DNA from: an uncultured Lachnospiraceae bacterium
GTDB lineage: Bacteria; Bacillota; Clostridia; Lachnospirales; Lachnospiraceae
Assembly: GCA_910586645.1 (NCBI GenBank)
Contig: CAJUIS010000020.1
Span: forward strand, 1-46,643
DNA length: 46,643 nucleotides
Reading direction: 5' to 3'
The translations under genes and the position numbers were made by a program. The notes below the pieces were generated by a model. The model did not search any database and was not told where the DNA came from. It saw nothing but the letters and a program-made list of their open reading frames with translations. This document shows, piece after piece, positions 1 to 10,300 of the stretch. Within the stretch, counting starts at the first letter, position 1. Every line of letters starts with the position of its first letter.

Positions 1-133
1 AGGGGGCCCGCCTTGCGTTGAGAAAGCCGGTACAGCGGCTTTTGTACCATACCCATTCATAGCGTAGCATGTTCTCTGCTTTTGCTTGCACCCTGTTTGT
101 CAGCGTTGATGATAAGTTGTTGTAAATACTTCC
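1..133 (-). pseudogene. Remnant of a phage-type DNA adenine methyltransferase (partial)
   Basis: Reading the minus strand from 70 down to 2 gives MLRYEWVWYK followed by SRCTGFLNARRAP. From memory this resembles the conserved segment of phage-associated DNA methylases (pattern [FY]RY[ED]WxWxKxxxTGFLNAKRxPL). The frame is closed by a stop at 134-136, and the 20 residues before the match do not look like the family, which normally has 60-100 more N-terminal residues. Fragments suggestive of the missing part (VFTT, LIINADK) can be read just upstream in the other two frames, as expected of a frameshifted relic. The rest runs off the window. The alternative is chance similarity, because only about 22 residues support the call. 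Confidence 0.45.
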
Positions 134-152
134 TTATCACCGTAAAACTAAG

Positions 153-182
153 TTTTCAAGGGATTTTTTTCTGTGTTATAAT
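153..182 (+). promoter_or_regulatory. Sigma-A type promoter of the solute-binding protein / AraC pair
   Basis: A perfect -10 hexamer TATAAT lies at 177-182, with TTTTCA at 153-158 as a plausible -35 and an 18-nt spacer. It points into the solute-binding protein gene and predicts a leader of about 170 nt. Confidence 0.55.
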
Positions 183-362
183 AGAAAAACACGCAAAAAT
201 CGGCAAAGGACCAGTAAAATTATTTTGAATGAATTATTAGACAACGGAGTGGAAGAAGAGTATATGGCAACTCTTGCCCTCACAGCAAAGACCTCTTGAG
301 AAACCTTACAAAACATGATAAGATAAATGCCGGAAAATGTAAAAAAGAGAGGGAGATGCAGT
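183..362 (+). other. Long leader without a recognised gene
   Basis: About 180 nt between the promoter and the first coding start. An 11-codon reading frame (264-299, MATLALTAKTS) is preceded by a weak purine-rich stretch; nothing shows that it is translated. No riboswitch fold or strong hairpin was recognised. Confidence 0.3.
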
Positions 363-1883
363 TTGGATGTTCGGATGGGAAGGATGTTTTTTTTGCGCTG
401 TATTTTTATCATACTTCTTTTTTTCTTTATTTTTGCAGGCTGCGGCAAAGAGGCGGGGGACGTAAAAGAGGCAAAAAGAACGGGGGCAGTTTCGTTAAAG
501 CTTATAAAATATGGGGATGCACTGGGCAGAAGGCAGGAATTTTTTGAGAATGAATTTCATAAAAAAATATTGGAAGAACTAAATATTGACATGACGGTAG
601 AGTTTGTATCCTGGGAAGCGGAGCAAAGCCTTGCGGCGCGTATGGCGTCTGGGGAAGGGTTTGCCTGCATGAATGTGCTGTCCAGAAATGATTGGGTATC
701 GCGTGGGTATCTGGCCGGAATCAGGAAAAGCCAGATGGAAGAGCTATGTCCGAATTTGCTTCGCGCAAGAGGGGAAAACGGCTTAGAATGCGTAACGGTG
801 GGCGATATTGTTTATGTGGTTCCGCTTGGAGGGAAATCTTATGCGGGAGATCTGCAGTATTTTGATATACGGGCGGATATTGTAAGAGAATTGGGTTATG
901 AACCTTCAGAAATTACAAGCCTGGAAAAACTCGAAGAGATTATGGCGCTTTGTAAAGTGAAGCGCCCCGAACTTCGGATCCTTTCAAAACCGGATGAGTT
1001 TTTGATGTCGGCGCTTGCAACCGAGTTTTCTGATCGGTTGTTTTTGCCCGCTTCGGAAAACAATTTTGCCGTGGTAGACGAGCTTGGCGAAGGCGCGGAT
1101 GTTTACAGTTATTATGAAACGGAAGAATTTAAAAAGCTCTGCGAAGTGACGAAACGATGGGCAAAATACCGTTTTATCGGAGAGGATGAACTCACGAACC
1201 CGGATTTGGCGGATGCGGACTGGAGTGCGGGGAAGTGCCTGATCAGGCCGGGAGTTACGGGCGCGATGGTATCTGCGTCATTGAAAGAACGGACGCCCGG
1301 CGCGGAGGAGGCGCTTGTTAAAATCGGCGGCTTATCGAATTATAAGTTTAAAGATTATGACTGGGGCATCAGTATTTCCAAAGCGGATACAGATAAAATT
1401 ACCGACTGGCTCCGTTTTTTTGACTGGATCTATGCAGATAAGGATAATTATAATTTTTGCGTCTATGGAGTGGAAGGAAAAGACTATGTATGCAGGGACG
1501 GGCGTATTGAAAAACTCTGTACGGATATGTTTATTAATGAATGGCTGGTCAGCGCTTTTGATTATAAACAGTATGATACGGCGATTTCCAAAGAACAGAT
1601 CGAAAAATATGAAAGTTTCGACAAAAATTCTGAATTTTCAAAAACGGCCGGTTTTTTCTTTGACAGTACGCCGGTGGCGGCAGAACTTGCCATGTTAAAC
1701 GTCATTTATGAAGAAAAGCTTCTGCCGATGATTTTTGGATTTTTGGATTATGAGCAGTATTATGAGGAAGCGCTGCGGGAATTAAAAGAAGCGGGCTTAG
1801 ACCGTTATGTCAAAGAGTACGAAAAGCAGTTTCAGTCATGGTATGAAAAGAAAACAGACAAAAGATTGGACGTGGGCGAATGA
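363..1883 (+). CDS. Extracellular solute-binding lipoprotein (sugar ABC-type, family 1-like)
   Basis: A 506-residue predicted lipoprotein. A short basic start is followed by a very hydrophobic stretch ending in the lipobox FAGC, so the mature protein should be tethered to the outer face of the membrane through its cysteine. Size and overall sequence fit the large sugar-binding components of carbohydrate ABC importers in Lachnospiraceae. The TTG at 363 is preferred because AGAGGGAG sits 7 nt upstream; the in-frame ATG at 327 would lie before that site, and ATG 375 or 384 are alternatives. The stop overlaps the next start (ATGA), so it is translationally coupled to the membrane AraC regulator. 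No permease or ATPase gene is present, so the protein may feed a transporter encoded elsewhere or act as a ligand receptor for the regulator. Ligand unknown; galacto-oligosaccharide is an inference from the neighbouring GH2 gene. Confidence 0.75.
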   Translation: MDVRMGRMFFLRCIFIILLFFFIFAGCGKEAGDVKEAKRTGAVSLKLIKYGDALGRRQEFFENEFHKKILEELNIDMTVEFVSWEAEQSLAARMASGEGFACMNVLSRNDWVSRGYLAGIRKSQMEELCPNLLRARGENGLECVTVGDIVYVVPLGGKSYAGDLQYFDIRADIVRELGYEPSEITSLEKLEEIMALCKVKRPELRILSKPDEFLMSALATEFSDRLFLPASENNFAVVDELGEGADVYSYYETEEFKKLCEVTKRWAKYRFIGEDELTNPDLADADWSAGKCLIRPGVTGAMVSASLKERTPGAEEALVKIGGLSNYKFKDYDWGISISKADTDKITDWLRFFDWIYADKDNYNFCVYGVEGKDYVCRDGRIEKLCTDMFINEWLVSAFDYKQYDTAISKEQIEKYESFDKNSEFSKTAGFFFDSTPVAAELAMLNVIYEEKLLPMIFGFLDYEQYYEEALRELKEAGLDRYVKEYEKQFQSWYEKKTDKRLDVGE

Positions 1884-4156
1884 AGAAATTCCATACCTGG
1901 TTTTCAACGAAAACAATGTTTGCGCGGACCTTTTTTGCCATATGCACAATTGCGTTTGCGGCAATTCTGGCTGTAAATTCTGTTATATTTTTCTGGTTTC
2001 GGAAAAAATCTGCGGAAGATTACAGAGATCTTGCCCTGATATCTGTTTCCAATGCGGATCTTGTATTTGGACAGTATATACAGCAGACGGCCGGGCTTGT
2101 CAAAAACTGGTATCATACTGCAGAGGGGCAGGAATGCCGGATGGAGCGCGTGCGCCAGACGGCAAAGCATATGGGGTTTGTCAATGATATGCGGCAGATG
2201 GTTTCTGCCCTGCCGTATGTACAGTCTGTCAGTATTCTAAACTACAGAGGGGAAGAAATGCTTTCGTTTGGAACCGGGCTTTCCTATACGCAGGATCTGG
2301 CAAAGCCTTTTTTTGAAGAATTAAAAAGACGGACGCATTCGGGAGTCAGTTTTGCCTGGACGGTAAAAAACAGATATGAAGATCAGCCAGACGTGCCTCT
2401 TATTACGATTTATTTTCAGGAAGCGGGGCCTGGGGATCCGCATTACTGCGGAACGGTGGCCGTGCATTTGGATGCCAGAATGCTTGGAAAAAGTATTTTT
2501 TCTGCGGCAGGCCGGGAAGATTTCCAGATTTATATTTTAGACGGGGACGGTGTGGCTGCAGCCGGAAGTATGCCGTCCTGCTTTGAAGAAAACTGGGGAA
2601 AAAAAGAGTTTATGGAGGATATACGCGGCGGACTTCAGGGGCCGTTTTATGAGACGGAGGCTGACGGCAGCGTAAGCGAGATCATGGCGCTGCCGTCAGC
2701 CATGAAAGGATATTACATTGCGGCGCGGGCCGCGGCGGAAGAAACGGGGGGAGCGGCCGGACATGTGTTAAACGTCCTTTTGGTTTCCGGGCTTTTGGCT
2801 TCCGTTCTTATTTTGATCTCTACGCTTTTAGTATGTACGCGCCTGTACCGTCCGTTTTATGGTATGCTTTTGGATTTCCGGCAGTCTGCGGGAGAAGGAG
2901 AGACGGCGCAGAATTTGGATGAGGTACAGTTTCTGCATAATTTTTATAAGGAACTGACCGGCCATATTTCGGAATTAAATAACCGGTCAGAAAAAGAAAC
3001 AATGATTAAAGCGCTGCTTACGGGAAATCAGGATCAGAAGGTCCGGGAGTATCTGCTGGAAAAGAAGATCATCCGGCCGGGAGAGGGATTTTATGCCATT
3101 TTATTGAGCATATACCGCAATGATGCTTATCAGGATGCAAATATGGGAGAGTACGATGCGCTGCGCAATATGGCCGGTACGATTTATGCGGCGAAGCTGG
3201 GAGAGCTGGGACGCTGCAGCAGCTTTGAACTGGGGCTTCGGCGTATTCTGATTTTGCTTACGGAAAGTGAAGGGCACAGTGTAACGAAAGACGCGCTGCA
3301 GCCATATTTAAAACAGGCGCAGAAAATGGTTTCGGAAATCAAAGGGGTTATGTCTTATACGATAGTTTCCCGGCGGATGGAGCAGGCGGAGGATTTTTGT
3401 TCCGAGAAATACCGGTATATGGAGGAGAGGCTTTTATCCAGGCAGTTTCTGCAGAAAGAGGCGCCGGTATTTTGTGAAGATGCGAAACCGGGGGAATTTC
3501 CGCAGGAAATTTTAAAGAGAATGGAGAAAGCTGTAAAAGCAGGAGAACGGAAGGCTTATGAAGAGGCCGCAGAAGCGTTTTTAGAATGCTGCGCGGACTG
3601 TTCGTATCCGGTCTTTCTGACCTGGAATGCACAGGCTTCCTGGGAATTATCCGGTATCGGGCGGACGCTCCATAAAAATAAAGAAAAAAGTCAGACAGAA
3701 AAAAGCGGTATATACCGGAAAATATCAGAACAGAAAAGCCGCGGAGAGCTTCTTTTGTGGTACGGAGAGATTTACCGGAAGATAGCCGAAGAGCTTGTCC
3801 GGACAAATTCAGTGACGTCTGAGGAGCTTATGGAGCGGGCTATGGACTATATCCGTAAGCATTATGATAATGCGGATCTGAACGTTAATATGCTGGCGGA
3901 TATTCTTGGGATCAGCGCCGCGTATTTTGGAAAACTTTTTAAGGAGTTTGCCGGATGCAGTATGGTGGAATATTTAAAGAAAGTACGGATGGAAAAAGCG
4001 TATCAGGCTCTGCTTTCCAGTCCGGAAAAAAGCGTTGCGCAGGTTGCGAAAGAGTCAGGATTTGGAAACCCGACATATTTTGCGACCTTATTTAAGAAAC
4101 AGTATGGGGTTTCGCCTTCCAAATTAAAAGAGGCAAACCGTCTGGAAATTTTATAA
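1880..4156 (+). CDS. Membrane-anchored AraC-family sensor-regulator
   Basis: A 758-residue protein. Transmembrane segment 1 lies near residues 12-38, an extracellular sensor-like region (Cache-type by position and size) covers about 40-290, transmembrane segment 2 lies near 294-320, a cytoplasmic linker follows, and a C-terminal AraC/XylS DNA-binding domain occupies about 650-753 with both helix-turn-helix units (LNVNMLADILGIS and KSVAQVAKESGF). This is the YesS-like layout known from Firmicute glycan-utilisation loci, where one polypeptide senses outside and binds DNA inside. Translation is coupled to the preceding lipoprotein by a 4-nt ATGA overlap, and no strong ribosome binding site precedes the start. 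The downstream GH2 gene, with a dyad and its own promoter, is the obvious candidate target; this is inferred from position only. Confidence 0.85.
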   Translation: MKKFHTWFSTKTMFARTFFAICTIAFAAILAVNSVIFFWFRKKSAEDYRDLALISVSNADLVFGQYIQQTAGLVKNWYHTAEGQECRMERVRQTAKHMGFVNDMRQMVSALPYVQSVSILNYRGEEMLSFGTGLSYTQDLAKPFFEELKRRTHSGVSFAWTVKNRYEDQPDVPLITIYFQEAGPGDPHYCGTVAVHLDARMLGKSIFSAAGREDFQIYILDGDGVAAAGSMPSCFEENWGKKEFMEDIRGGLQGPFYETEADGSVSEIMALPSAMKGYYIAARAAAEETGGAAGHVLNVLLVSGLLASVLILISTLLVCTRLYRPFYGMLLDFRQSAGEGETAQNLDEVQFLHNFYKELTGHISELNNRSEKETMIKALLTGNQDQKVREYLLEKKIIRPGEGFYAILLSIYRNDAYQDANMGEYDALRNMAGTIYAAKLGELGRCSSFELGLRRILILLTESEGHSVTKDALQPYLKQAQKMVSEIKGVMSYTIVSRRMEQAEDFCSEKYRYMEERLLSRQFLQKEAPVFCEDAKPGEFPQEILKRMEKAVKAGERKAYEEAAEAFLECCADCSYPVFLTWNAQASWELSGIGRTLHKNKEKSQTEKSGIYRKISEQKSRGELLLWYGEIYRKIAEELVRTNSVTSEELMERAMDYIRKHYDNADLNVNMLADILGISAAYFGKLFKEFAGCSMVEYLKKVRMEKAYQALLSSPEKSVAQVAKESGFGNPTYFATLFKKQYGVSPSKLKEANRLEIL

Positions 4157-4243
4157 AAACAGTATGGCGGCAGGCAGCGGAAAATGTGCGCAGATTGTCT
4201 GGAACATAAGAAGAAAAGGCAGTAAATTGGCATATTCCGAAAA

Positions 4244-4262
4244 ATTTGAAAGGATTTCAAAT
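4244..4262. promoter_or_regulatory. Perfect inverted repeat, candidate operator of the GH2 gene
   Basis: ATTTGAAA at 4244-4251 and TTTCAAAT at 4255-4262 form perfect 8-bp arms around a 3-nt centre (GGA). The element ends 8 nt before the -35 of the GH2 promoter, a typical place for an activator. The binding protein is unknown; the upstream AraC-type regulator is the nearest candidate. Confidence 0.5.
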
Positions 4263-4270
4263 AATTAAAA

Positions 4271-4299
4271 TTGTAAAAAAGGCATGCTCCACTTATATT
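4271..4299 (+). promoter_or_regulatory. Promoter of the GH2 beta-galactosidase gene
   Basis: TTGTAA at 4271-4276 and TATATT at 4294-4299 are separated by exactly 17 nt. Predicted leader is about 67 nt, followed by AAGGAGGAAG 4-6 nt before the ATG. Confidence 0.6.
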
Positions 4300-4373
4300 T
4301 ATAACAGACAGTCCAGAAGGCTGGCTTCGGAACCTTTGGGTGAGGGGGCGCTATAAATGAAGGAGGAAGACAG

Positions 4374-7300
4374 ATGAGGAGCAAAGCAGCAATGAGACTT
4401 GCGGCGGCAGCGCTTTTGTCAGCGGCGGCGTTTCTTTGGCATGGAGCGGATACGGCAAACGCGGCGGTTGTGACCGGAAATGAATGGACGACGCCGGAAG
4501 ATGTACGTGTCGGGCAGACAGATGCCAGAGCAATCGTGATTCCGTTTGACGATGTGGAGGGAGCAAAGGCGAACCCGACGCTTTATCTCGGAAAAAAGAA
4601 CTCGCCGAATTACATTGATTTGAACGGAACATGGAAATTTTACTGGGTGTCAAAACCGGCGGATAAGCCGGATGTAGAGGGAGTTACGTCAATTCCGGAC
4701 AACTATTTTGACATTACTGTGCCTTCCAGCTGGCAGACAAATATGAAATATGCCGGATGGAAAGGAGATGAAATCGACTGGCCGATCTACAATAACCAGG
4801 ACTATCCCTGGGAGGCGTCCGGAAACGGGATACCAAAGCAGGCAAGAGGGAACGGTTCTGCGGCTCCTGCGGAATACAACCCTGTAGGCACTTATATGCG
4901 GACCGTGAATATCAATGCGGCTGATATTGGAAAACAAAGATTTATCATTACGTTTCTCGGGGTGGAATCCGGTTACTACCTGTATGTCAACGGCCGGGCG
5001 GTCGGTTATGACGAAGACAGTTTTACGACCGGTGAATTTGATATCACAGATTATGTCAGAGCAGGAGAGAATCTGATTACGGTTCAGGTATACCATTATA
5101 CAACGGGCAGCTATCTGGAAAACCAGGATATGATTGCTTATGCTGGAATCCATCGCGATGTATTTATCACAAAGCAGCCCAAAGTCTCCATATTTGATTA
5201 CAATGTAGAGACAATATTTAAAGATCATGATTATACATCGGCAGAGCTGGATTTGACGGTGGACGTTTCCAATACGGCGGATACGGCGGCGACGCGTAAA
5301 GTGCGGGCATATCTCTATGACAATAAAGGAAATGCAGTTTCTTCGGTAAACGGCATAGAGCAGAATGTAACTGCGGCAAAGGGTGAAACGGCAAAGGCAG
5401 AGTTTTCGGTGAAAGTGAAAAACCCGAAGCTCTGGTCTGCAGAACTGCCGAATCTCTATACGCTTGTTTTGGAGCTTTGCGACGGCAATGGCAATACACT
5501 GCAGACCGCAGGAAAGAGAATCGGCTTCCGTGAATTTTATATGGAAGGAAAAGGCAATAACAGTGAGATGCGCATCAACGGCCAGAACATTGAATTTTAC
5601 GGTGTCTGCAGGGGTGAGGCGGATCCTGCCGGGGGACATCATGTCCCTTATGAGACGATTGTAAAAGATGTGCAGAATGCAAAGCAGTTAAATATCAACT
5701 CCATCCGTACGAGCCATTTCCCGCCGGATCCAAACTTAATCGAGCTGGCGGACGAATACGGCCTTTATATTATGGATGAAGTGAACGTGGAGTCGCATAA
5801 TGCGCGTACATTGGCAATTCCGGCAAACGCTCAGTATGAGACGGAGACGGGCAGGATTTTTCCGGGAAATGACAAACGGTATAAAAATGCTATGGTAGAC
5901 CGCATGACGAGCCTTGTGATGCGGGATAAGAACAACGCTTCCGTTTTGATTTATTCGCTTGGAAACGAAGCGGGAAGCGACGCTTCTGACAGGCTCGCTC
6001 CGGATCCCCAGGAAGGAAACTTCAACCGGATGATTGACGTAATCAAGGAGCTTGACAGTGAAAAGCTGATCCATTACCAGGGATGGGTGGCCAACCAGAG
6101 AGTAGATATGGAAGGCGCGATGTATCCGGCGCATAATAAATTAAATCCGGGAGCAAAACCCTTTATTATGATGGAATACCAGCATTCTATGGGAAATACG
6201 GGCGGTGATTTTGCCGTATATACGGACAAATTTGAAGCGGATGCACGGTTCCAGGGAGGATTCCTCTGGGATTATGTGGATCAGTCCGCATATACGCCAA
6301 AGGAAGGAAAAAGCGGCTCAAACCTTACAAAAGAAGATCTGTTTTTCGGGTTTGATCATAGCTGGAAAGCGAACAGCGACGACTATAATTTCTGTGTAAA
6401 CGGATTTATTTTTCCGGATCGCACCTGGTCTCCGCAGGCATATGAAATCAAATACGGCTATCAGGATTTGAAATTTTCACAGACAGAGGAGCAGAAAGCG
6501 GAAAAGAAGATTACGATCAGGAATTTTAACCGCTTTAAAAACGCCAATTATTATGACATCAAATGGTCTGTGCTGGAAAATGGAAAAGAACTTTCTTCCG
6601 GTATCTTTACGGATGAAGAAGTAAACCTTGCGCCGCCGACCGGAAGGATTGCGGGCGCATCGACAAAAGAAGTGACGGCGCCTTATACGATTGCAAACCC
6701 GAAAGCGGGTGCGGAATATCTGCTTTTAATCGAATATAAGCTGAAAAACAACGAAGTGTATGCCAGGAAAGGCTATGTACAGGGCAGCGAGCAGTTTACA
6801 ATCGACGTAAAAGGGACGGATAAGCTGCTTGCGTTAAAAGATATGCCAAACGTTGCGACGGCCGATAATGCAAATGAAGTTACGATAACAGGGACGACAA
6901 AAGAAGGAAAAGAATTTAAGGTAGTCGTGGACAAAAAGACAGGGCTTATGAAGACATATCAGGCGGATGGCAGAGACCTGATCACAAAAGCCCCCGTAGG
7001 TTCCTTTTTCCGCGCGGAGCCGGATCAGAACGCGGCAGTCAACGGTACCGGCTGGGCAAAAGGCAACGGAGAAGCATACGACGCATGGTGCGACCAGGGC
7101 GAAAATATGAAGGACGTATCTGTTACGGTGAAATCAGTTGTTCCGCAGATGACAACCGTCAGTGTAAACGCAAAGCTCCGGAACGACAGCGGTTATGCCA
7201 CAAGCTACAGTGTATACGGCAACGGAACCGTCGTGGTGACGGCAAAGCTTACGCCTTCCGCTTCGGCGCCGGATCAGCTTGGCGAATACGGTATGTGGAT

Positions 7301-10300
7301 GCAGGCGCCAAAAGAATTTGAAAATCTGACCTGGTACGGCAGAGGACCCGCCGAGACATACTGGAACCGGAAAGCCGGCAATATGATTAAAGTATGGGGC
7401 GAAGAGGAAAAAACGACAGTAGCAGAGCAGTTTGTGCCCTATCTTAGAATCCAGGAAGCGGGCAACAAGACAGACGTGCGCTGGATAGCGCTGCGTGATG
7501 ACACAGGCGCCGGGCTTCTGGCTGGCATGACATATGGCGAAGGATATACAGGGAATCCACTGGAGGCAGTTGCGCTCCACTATACGGCAAAAGAGTTGTC
7601 AACGCGTCAGTCCGGACACTGGTATCCGTATCAGGCAGAAGCGACGGAAGATATCAATCTGCGGCTTTTAACACATCAGAAAGGCGTTGGAAATGTGACA
7701 TGGGCGACGGAACCGGTCAGCGCCGTTATTCGGAAATCAGATACGGAACTTTTAAATTATTCTTATACGCTGATGCCTCTGTTTGCGGATTCAGACGCGA
7801 TGGAAAAATCCAGAGAGATTCTGGAAGAGGCGCCGGAAATTCCTGCAATTACAGGCATTGCGCTTGATATGAACGGCGGGAGAAAAATTGTATCCGGATT
7901 TACGGCAGATAAGACGGAGTATACAATTGAGCTTCCAACCGGTTATGAAGGGCTTCCGGCAGTATCCGCGATCGGCCCGTCTTCGCTGACCTATACATAC
8001 GTGCAGGCGACGGAAGAAGAAAAAACCGCGACTTTGACGGCAACGTATACGCCGGAGGGAGCGGCTCCGATTCCGGTCGTATATAAGGTGCATTTTGTGG
8101 AATCGTCTTCCGGCGGCGAGGTGCAGTTAAGCAGCCTGGTGACTGTTCCGGCCACGATGGTGCAGAAGGTGCCGTTAATTCATCCGGCGGACAGCGGAAA
8201 ACTTTTATATGCATTTTCCGGGTATAACAGGACATATCAGGATAAAAATCAAAATGGAAAAACATTGACGCTTGGACCTGCAGCTTCCCAGACGACATAT
8301 GAATATGGATTTGCAGGGAATGCGGAACAGATCATGGATATTGACATTTCCGGACAAAAGGCAAGGTCATTTTCTGCCATGGGCGGCATTGACTGGGATA
8401 TGAAAGCGAATAACGCTACGTCCAGTATCAAATTTGAAGTCTGGGCGCATAAAAACGTCAGTATGCTGACGGCGGAATATTATGGAAATGAAGATTATAT
8501 GAACCCGACAAATAACGGCAACGGCACGGCGGACTGGACAGCCACGGGCTGGGTAAAGCTGCAGGGATCAGAGACGGCAATCAAAGGAAATGCGGCGGAT
8601 CCGAAAGAAAAGTTTGAAAATGTAAGTTTGACTTATCAGGAAGACGGTGAGGAAAAATTTTATGAGGCAATCCGGCTTGTTATGAACGCGGACGGCAAAG
8701 ACAGTCACGACCAGGGCGTTTGGGGCAATCCGAGAATCTTATGCGACAATGTTGAAAAGCCGGGCAGCGGTTTTGAAGAACCCGGCGAAGATAAAGAAGA
8801 GATTTTAATTAACGGCATCCCGCTGAAAGGTTTTTCCGCAGATACCAGAGAGTACAGTGTGAAGATCAGCAGTGGAGCCAAGATTCCGCAGGTGACGGCA
8901 AACGTAAGAAAAGCCGGAGGAACCGTTTTAGCCAGGATCAGCAAAGTCACCGTTCCGGGAGACGTTACTGTATCATATGACAATGGTACGGCAAAGACGT
9001 TTACGATTCATTTTACAAGAGACGCGGCAATTGAAGGGACGGCGGCGTACTTATCGGATGTTGTGAAAATTCCGTCTCTGACCGGGCCAGATTTTGTACA
9101 AAACGGAAATCTTTTGTATGCATATTCCGGAAAAGGCGCGATTTATAAAGACAAAGACAGAGCGGGTGCGAAGCTGCAGCTAAAAGACGGTGAAAGCGTA
9201 AAGACATATGATCATGGATTTGCGGGAGCCGCTCAGCAGGTGATTGACGTTGATATTTCAAGCCGGAAAGCCGGGACTTTCCAGGCGGATGCGGGCGTAT
9301 CCACAGCAGGCGGCGCGGCAGTGAAATTTGAGGTCTGGGCGCATAAGAGCGTCGGACTTTTGGATTACAGCAATACAAAACTGACGGCAGACGGCAAAAA
9401 CCAGACCGATTTTTCAAAAGAAGGCTGGGTAAAGCTGGATGAGTCAGAAGCCCTTTTGGCAGAGGATGGCTTATATCATTTTCATACAGATTTAACCTAT
9501 CTGCAGGATACGGAGACAAAGAATTATGAGGCGATCCGTCTTGTTATGCGTTCCGAAGGGGACGGGCAGGGCGTCTGGGGCGATCCGGTTGTGGAATTTA
9601 TCGGAGACAGTGAGCCGCTGATGTTAGTCCCGGTATTAAACAACGCAAATGCAGAAGATGACGGCGTAAGCGTTCCTGTTCTTTTAAGCGGCATCGATAC
9701 GAGTCAGGACAGAATGTTCCATGCGCTGCTTGCGGCATATGATGAGAATAACCGTATGGCAGGCTGCGCAGTCAAAACTTATAATGCGAAAGATACGGGC
9801 GGCAATATTGATGAAACAATGAAGGTCAGCTATGACGCCGCGGCAGTCGGAAATACCACGGTGAAATTCATGCTGTGGGATGAAGCAGACCCTTATGCGC
9901 CGATTTACGGCGTATTTACCAGAAACAATAAGAATGGATTTGACTATGGGAAACTTCCATATGTCAGCGGGATTGCGGAAAGCGCCGCGGCAGGGCTGGC
10001 AATTGACGCGGCAGAAGATGCCGTTACCGTAACGGGAACGGGCTTTGCGCCAAACAGCAGCCTGACTCTGCGCGCCTCTTATGAAAAGGAAGCGGAAGAT
10101 GACCATATCGCGCAGGTTACGGCGGATTCAAGGGGGAATTTCAGTTATACTTATAGGTCAAATTACGATCTGGAAGCAGATTCTTACCTGGATGTAATTG
10201 TCGGCGGAAACGGGCTTGAAACGAGCGTAAAGGCCACGACGAGAACCGCAGAGGGACAGGGCAGAATATCTGTAAAGAATGTCCCGGGCAGGGCGGTTTA

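Noticed and set aside
4689..5642. 317-codon open frame antisense to the GH2 gene
   Set aside because: Cysteine- and histidine-rich shadow of the strongly coding plus strand, with no ribosome binding site or family resemblance.
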